Assembly (NCBI RefSeq): GCF_019279795.1 | Contig: NC_056748.1 | Span: forward strand, 611,063,070 to 611,127,069 | Direction: 5' to 3' | DNA from: Protopterus annectens | Lineage: Eukaryota; Chordata; Ceratodontiformes; Protopteridae | Length of the DNA: 64,000 nt | Part shown: one piece after another, positions 59,932 through 64,000 of the stretch | How the letters are laid out: each line of letters starts with the position of its first letter | Position numbering within the stretch: the first letter of the stretch is position 1 | Notes under the pieces: model-generated | What the model saw: only the letters and a program-made list of their open reading frames with translations | What the model was told of the DNA's origin: nothing | Databases searched by the model: none | Made by a program: the position numbers and the translations under genes

Positions 59932-62385
59932 TTCCATAGCATGGGCAGTCTCTGGGTTATGAACCTGTCCCTCCAGCACGTTCTGTTGATTGTGATAATG
60001 AGGCTGAGGTCTTGGGAGCATGTGGTGCGGAGGGATTGGGATTTCTTTAGATGTAGCATTTCTAACGGAGCTGGGTCAGGCATGGCTTTGTAAGTGGAGC
60101 AGAGATCGCCCTTAAGTAGGTGATATGAGATGGAGTAGTTGGAGTTTTTTTGATTCTGTCCATATAGGGCAAGTGTTTAAGGCATAGGATCCTCTTTGTG
60201 AGGTACGTTTTGCGGGTTCTCCAGTTGTTGCAGGTGTCTAGTGAGGTACATGCCAAACGGGGCATTGTACACTATGATTAGCCTAATGAGGAAAGAGTTG
60301 AGGGGACACCATGACCTCTTTCTTCCTGGATGCAAAACCCTTAGTAATGAGATGTCACATAGGACTTTCTGACCACAGTGGCAATGTGGTGGTCAAAAGA
60401 GGTTGCTGTCAGCCTGTGTTCCCAGATCTCTAACTCCTTCTGTGTTGTGTGGACTACCATCAATGTGGTAATTCACGGGAACTGGGTTTTTCCCAAAGGG
60501 GATGACACACTTTTTGGCATTGAGCTTAAGGCCATGGTTCTGACACCAGTCATTGGTCTCAGTGAGGCCTTTCTGTGGGATGTCAACATCACTTGGGGAG
60601 TTAATAATGGCTCCCAACTTGCAATCGTCTGAACTTTGTCAGCCAGAGTCCTTTCTTGTTGGCCTTGACTTCAGAGAAGTAGATACCAAACAGGAGAGGA
60701 CCCAGGAGCGATCCCTGTGGGACACCACTCGTGACTGGTCAGCAGTCTGACTTGAAGTCAGCTACTTTCACACTGTGGGTTCTATCTATGAGCCAGTTTG
60801 TAACCCACCTAGTGATATAGGGGTTGATGCCTAGCTTAGTGAGGTTTTCTATGATTCCTGAGTGGGGAATGGTATCGGAGGACTTGTCCAAGGTAGGCTG
60901 TATGAACCACCTTGCCTCCGTCCACATCTCTGGTGACTGACTCAAAGAAGGCGACCAAGTTGAGCAGGTATGATCTACCCTTCACAAAACCAAACTCTGT
61001 GGGATCCAGAGTTTGGAGATTCCCTATAGCCTTTTTTATTAGGTCCATGATTATGCGTTGCATAGCTTTGTATATCAGACTTGTCAGGCTAATGGGGCTT
61101 TAGTTCCCAGGGTCTGTAGTCTCTCCTCCTTTTTGGATAGAGATGACTGTAGCAGTGTGCCATTCGGTAGGGACAAAACCTGAGGTAAGGCTGTGATTGA
61201 ACAAGGCATACATGTGAGGTGCCAGTTCACTCTGTAGTTCATGTAGAACACAGCCAGGGATATTGTCAGGTCCCATAGAAGCTGTATTCTTGGCCTTAGT
61301 GCTGTTTTAACCCATGCAGCAGTAATAGTGGGTGCCTGGGAATCTACTGGTATTCTGATTGGTCCTTTGGGGGGGGGGGGGTAAAGTTGGTACTGAATTT
61401 GTTGGCCAGTATATTGGCAATATCTTTTGGCTGTGGTATAGGAGGTACCATTGTGCAGTAGCTCAGAGCTAATCTGGGTATTACTGTGGAGATGCTCTAT
61501 GTAACTATAGAAGGCATTCTGGTTATCTTTACTGTGCACTGCAATTCTGTTTTCATAGCTAGCTTTAGGGGATTTGATGAGGGCTCATCTTTTTGTTGAA
61601 GCTGATTAGGGGGTTGTTCATCTTGGGACTGCACCTTATTCCGCATCAGTTACCTCCTTCTGTTGTAGAGTTTGTTTATGACAGGGGGCTACCAGATTGG
61701 CTTGCTTTTTTGGAGGAGAGCGTCTTGGTCCTATTGGGTGTGGCGAGATCCATGCATTTGTGTACGTTTTCTTACAGTGCATTGGTACATGATTCGGTGG
61801 TCATGCAATTGTTCTCCATTTGCATGGGTGCTGTGAAGTTATCCACCTCTGTTTTTTAGGAGCCCAAATTTAGCTTTGGAGACGTTTTTCATGGTGGTTC
61901 CCTTTTGGGGGGGGGGGGTATGGATTTCCAAGGGGATTAGTTTGTGTTCTGATCTAACCAGGGAGGAATTGACTATTGGTGTAGAGCAACAGTCGCCCAT
62001 TTTCGTAATGACCATGTCAAGGATGTTGCTACCTCTAGTGGGGGTAAGAACAAGCAGGTCCAGAGCATTGTAATTGATGGATCCCAGGAAATGTTGGGCA
62101 AGTGTACTGGTACACTAGTAGTTTTCCCAGTTAGTGGAGGGGTAGTTGCCCAGTATGAGTGTTAGGTTGGACCCTAATATTCTCCAGGGTGCTTATGAAC
62201 GTGGAGTGCGAGTCTTGAGACATGGATGGGGACCTATAACAGGCTGCAATCTGAATCGCTGTCTTACCCAATGTTAGCTGCACCTCAAGTATCTTTGATG
62301 CATTATGTTGGGCTAACAGTCTGGAGGTGTGTGCATCCTTTATCAATATGGAAACACCACTGCCTTTGGAGCTTCGGTCCAAGTT
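59932..62385 (-). mobile_element. CR1 LINE, copy E, truncated on both sides
   Basis: On the minus strand it spans part of the endonuclease (DRSSKGSGVSILIKDAHTSR near 62,380) through the RT region to CWRDRFITQRLPMLW at 59,940. There it stops at the DIRS-2 right end. The last part of the C-terminal domain and the CR1 3-prime end are missing. At the other side it abuts the 3-prime tail of CR1-D. Confidence 0.85.
59935..62382 (-). pseudogene. CR1-E ORF2 remnant
   Basis: Recognisable pieces are the endonuclease tail (62,382-62,131), the RT palm start (FVKGRSYLLNLVAFFESVTR in 61,063-60,836), the segment NHGLKLNAKKCVIPFGKNPV (60,617-60,393) and the C-terminal segment at 60,083-59,935. Frames change many times and there are G/C homopolymer runs near 61,369-61,380 and 61,905-61,918. 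It is clearly dead. Confidence 0.82.
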
Positions 62386-63875
62386 CTATAGGTTCATACG
62401 TAGGTACTATGCTATCTGCCCAAAGGCATTTGTAAGCCTAGCCGGAATATGTTGGCTATCGCCACCCCCTTAGATTCGTTCCCTGTGCCTCTGTCCAGCA
62501 GAGCCATTGAAGTGATCCCTGGGGTAAACTTTCTATTTCCCATCCACTCATCAAGGTTTTTCTTGAAGAGGGTTAACGAAGAGCTCTGCCTAATGTAGAT
62601 TGTCTTGTTCCAGAGCATGGGAAGTCTCTGGAACAGGAATATATCCCTCCAGCACGTCCTATTTATTGTTGTGAGGTTTAGATCCTTGGAGCATGTGGCT
62701 CGAAGGGATATGGTTTTCGTTGGGTGGAGCATGTTCATCAATTCTGGGTTGGACATGGCCTTGTATGTCGGGCAGAGATCACCTCTGAGTAGGCGGTATG
62801 CAACAGAGTACAGCTGGAGTTTCTTCAGTAGAGCTGCATGGGGCATTTGCTTGAGGCCAGTGATCCTCTTGGTGAGGAACTTCTGTGGTCTTTCCAGTTG
62901 TTGCAGGTGTCTTGTAAGCTCCATCCCAGATGGTGCATTGTACTCCGATGGGTGTGATGCGTAGAGGGGCCCAATGACCTCTTTCGATCTGGATGCAAAA
63001 CCTTTTGTGATTAGGTGGGCCACATAGAAGAATTTTCTAACCACTTTGGCATTGTGATCATCAAAGGAGAGGTTACTATCTACTAGGGTCCCCAGATCCC
63101 TTATTACGTCTTCCGTATTTAGGGGGCTACCACCTATGTGGTAGTTTGTGGGTACTTTGTTTTTTCTAAAGGGGATGACTGTGCACTTTTTGGCATTTAG
63201 CTTGAGGCCATGGTTTTGACACCAGGTATCTGTCTCAGTGAGACCTTTTTGGAGGATGTCTGTGTCAGCCGGAGAGTCAATTATAGCCCCTAGTTTGCAG
63301 TAGTCTGCCAGCTTGGTCAGCCGTAGTCCTCCTGTGCTTGCCTGTACCTTTGAGAAGTATATGCCGAACAGGAGGGGTCCTAGGACTGAGCCCTGGGGAA
63401 TGCCACTTGTAACCGGTTTAGCGTCAGACCTAACTCCTGCAACACTTACCATGTGGGTTCTGTCTTTGAGCCAGTTGGCAACCCATCTTGTGACGTAGGG
63501 TTTTTATGCTCAGGCTGGTGAGCTTGTCTATAATACCCGAGTGGGAAATGGTGTCTTAGGCCTTTGTGAGGTCAAGGTAGGCTGTGTGGACCACCTTTCC
63601 CTCGTCTATAGTCTTGGTAACTGTCTCTTAAGTCCACCAGGTTTAGGAGACATGATCTGCCCTTAACAAAGCTGAACTGGGTAGAGTCCTGTGTTTGGAG
63701 GTTTCCAATGTCTCTGTTAATGAGATGCATGATGATGCACTCCATAGCTTTGCAAACCAAGCTCGTCAGGCTTATAGGGCGATAGTTCCCGGGGTCTGTT
63801 GTGGCTCCACCTTTGTGGAACGGAATAACTGTTGCTGTGCACCACTCTGTGGGCACGTAGCCTGTGGAGAAATAC
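62386..63875 (-). mobile_element. CR1 LINE, copy D, 5-prime truncated
   Basis: CR1 3-prime end at 62,386-62,470 (GGCATTTGTAAGCCTAGCC on the plus strand), then ORF2 C-terminal domain and RT up to about 63,870. It is truncated inside the RT. No endonuclease or ORF1. Same family as A and C. Confidence 0.88.
62412..63875 (-). pseudogene. CR1-D ORF2 remnant (reverse transcriptase and C-terminal domain)
   Basis: The frame 63,452-62,412 is open for about 346 codons: SGIPQGSVLGPLLFGIYFSK, KLADYCKLGAI (the family FADD box reads LADY), NHGLKLNAKKCTVIPF, CWRDIFLFQRLPMLWNK, EWMGNRKFTPGI. Upstream pieces (TGYVPTEWCTATVIPFHKGG in 63,880-63,572) are in another frame. The box change and the shifts make it inactive. 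Confidence 0.85.
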
Positions 63876-64000
63876 TGCATGTGCTCAATAGACCTTCAGG
63901 ATTTGTACTTGAATATCAGAAATACATAGGTGCTCCGGAAGGTTCTTCCACTTTTGGCTAGAAACCAGTCCTTTCTAGTTAAGCACCCTGTCCTTTCTAG
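63876..64000. other. Unassigned end of window
   Basis: About 125 bases with no recognised element. CAGTCCTTTCTAG and TGTCCTTTCTAG form a short direct repeat at the very end. Confidence 0.4.

Overview
The window is vertebrate nuclear DNA dominated by transposable elements. The organism is probably a large-genome sarcopterygian such as a lungfish or an amphibian. This is inferred from the mix of PIF/Harbinger transposons, CR1 LINEs with an esterase-type ORF1, an L2-like LINE, DIRS elements and tRNA-derived SINEs, and from one host exon that reads as vertebrate ZFAND4. Nothing looks bacterial. There is no operon, rRNA gene or CRISPR array, and no tRNA gene that is not better explained as a SINE.

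Region 1 to about 11.8 kb is a TG/CA-rich tract carrying a PIF/Harbinger copy read from the minus strand. It holds a two-exon Myb/SANT-like accessory gene (10.92 to 7.54 kb) and a HARBI1-like transposase (2.35 to 1.17 kb), with SINEs and CA microsatellites in between. An L2-like LINE on the plus strand (about 12.0-15.9 kb) carries a 2A-like motif ahead of its endonuclease. A decayed plus-strand CR1 (CR1-B, 17.1-21.2 kb), a 340-bp non-autonomous DNA transposon (22.8-23.1 kb), SINE heads and a CR1 3-prime fragment follow. From about 25.0 to 33.8 kb lies a second Harbinger copy. It has been split by a nearly complete minus-strand CR1 (CR1-A, 25.1-31.1 kb) that has an intact ORF1, an intact RT block and an unusual 2-kb leader of tandem repeats.

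From 33.9 to 39.6 kb there is a DIRS gag-like fossil, a hairpin-rich repeat and a 5-prime truncated CR1 (CR1-C). From 39.6 kb onward the background becomes AT-rich and looks like host intron. It contains a possible promoter and first exon near 42.0-42.5 kb, a SINE, the second 340-bp transposon copy, a 500-N assembly gap (44,872-45,371) and a degenerate minisatellite. The only confident host coding sequence is the first coding exon of ZFAND4 (54,052-54,325). It sits between two DIRS elements in the same orientation: DIRS-1 (47.6-52.9 kb, terminal repeats essentially identical, young) and DIRS-2 (54.4-59.9 kb, older). Two more minus-strand CR1 pieces (CR1-E and CR1-D) fill the end of the window.

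The genes do not form a pathway. The coherent functional sets are the Harbinger transposase with its Myb-like partner, the ORF1/ORF2 pairs of the CR1 elements, the DIRS gag/RT-RNase H/tyrosine recombinase fossils, and the ZFAND4 transcription unit into whose introns the DIRS elements have landed. All calls come from reading translations and repeats by eye. Element ends are approximate unless a repeat or target-site match is described.
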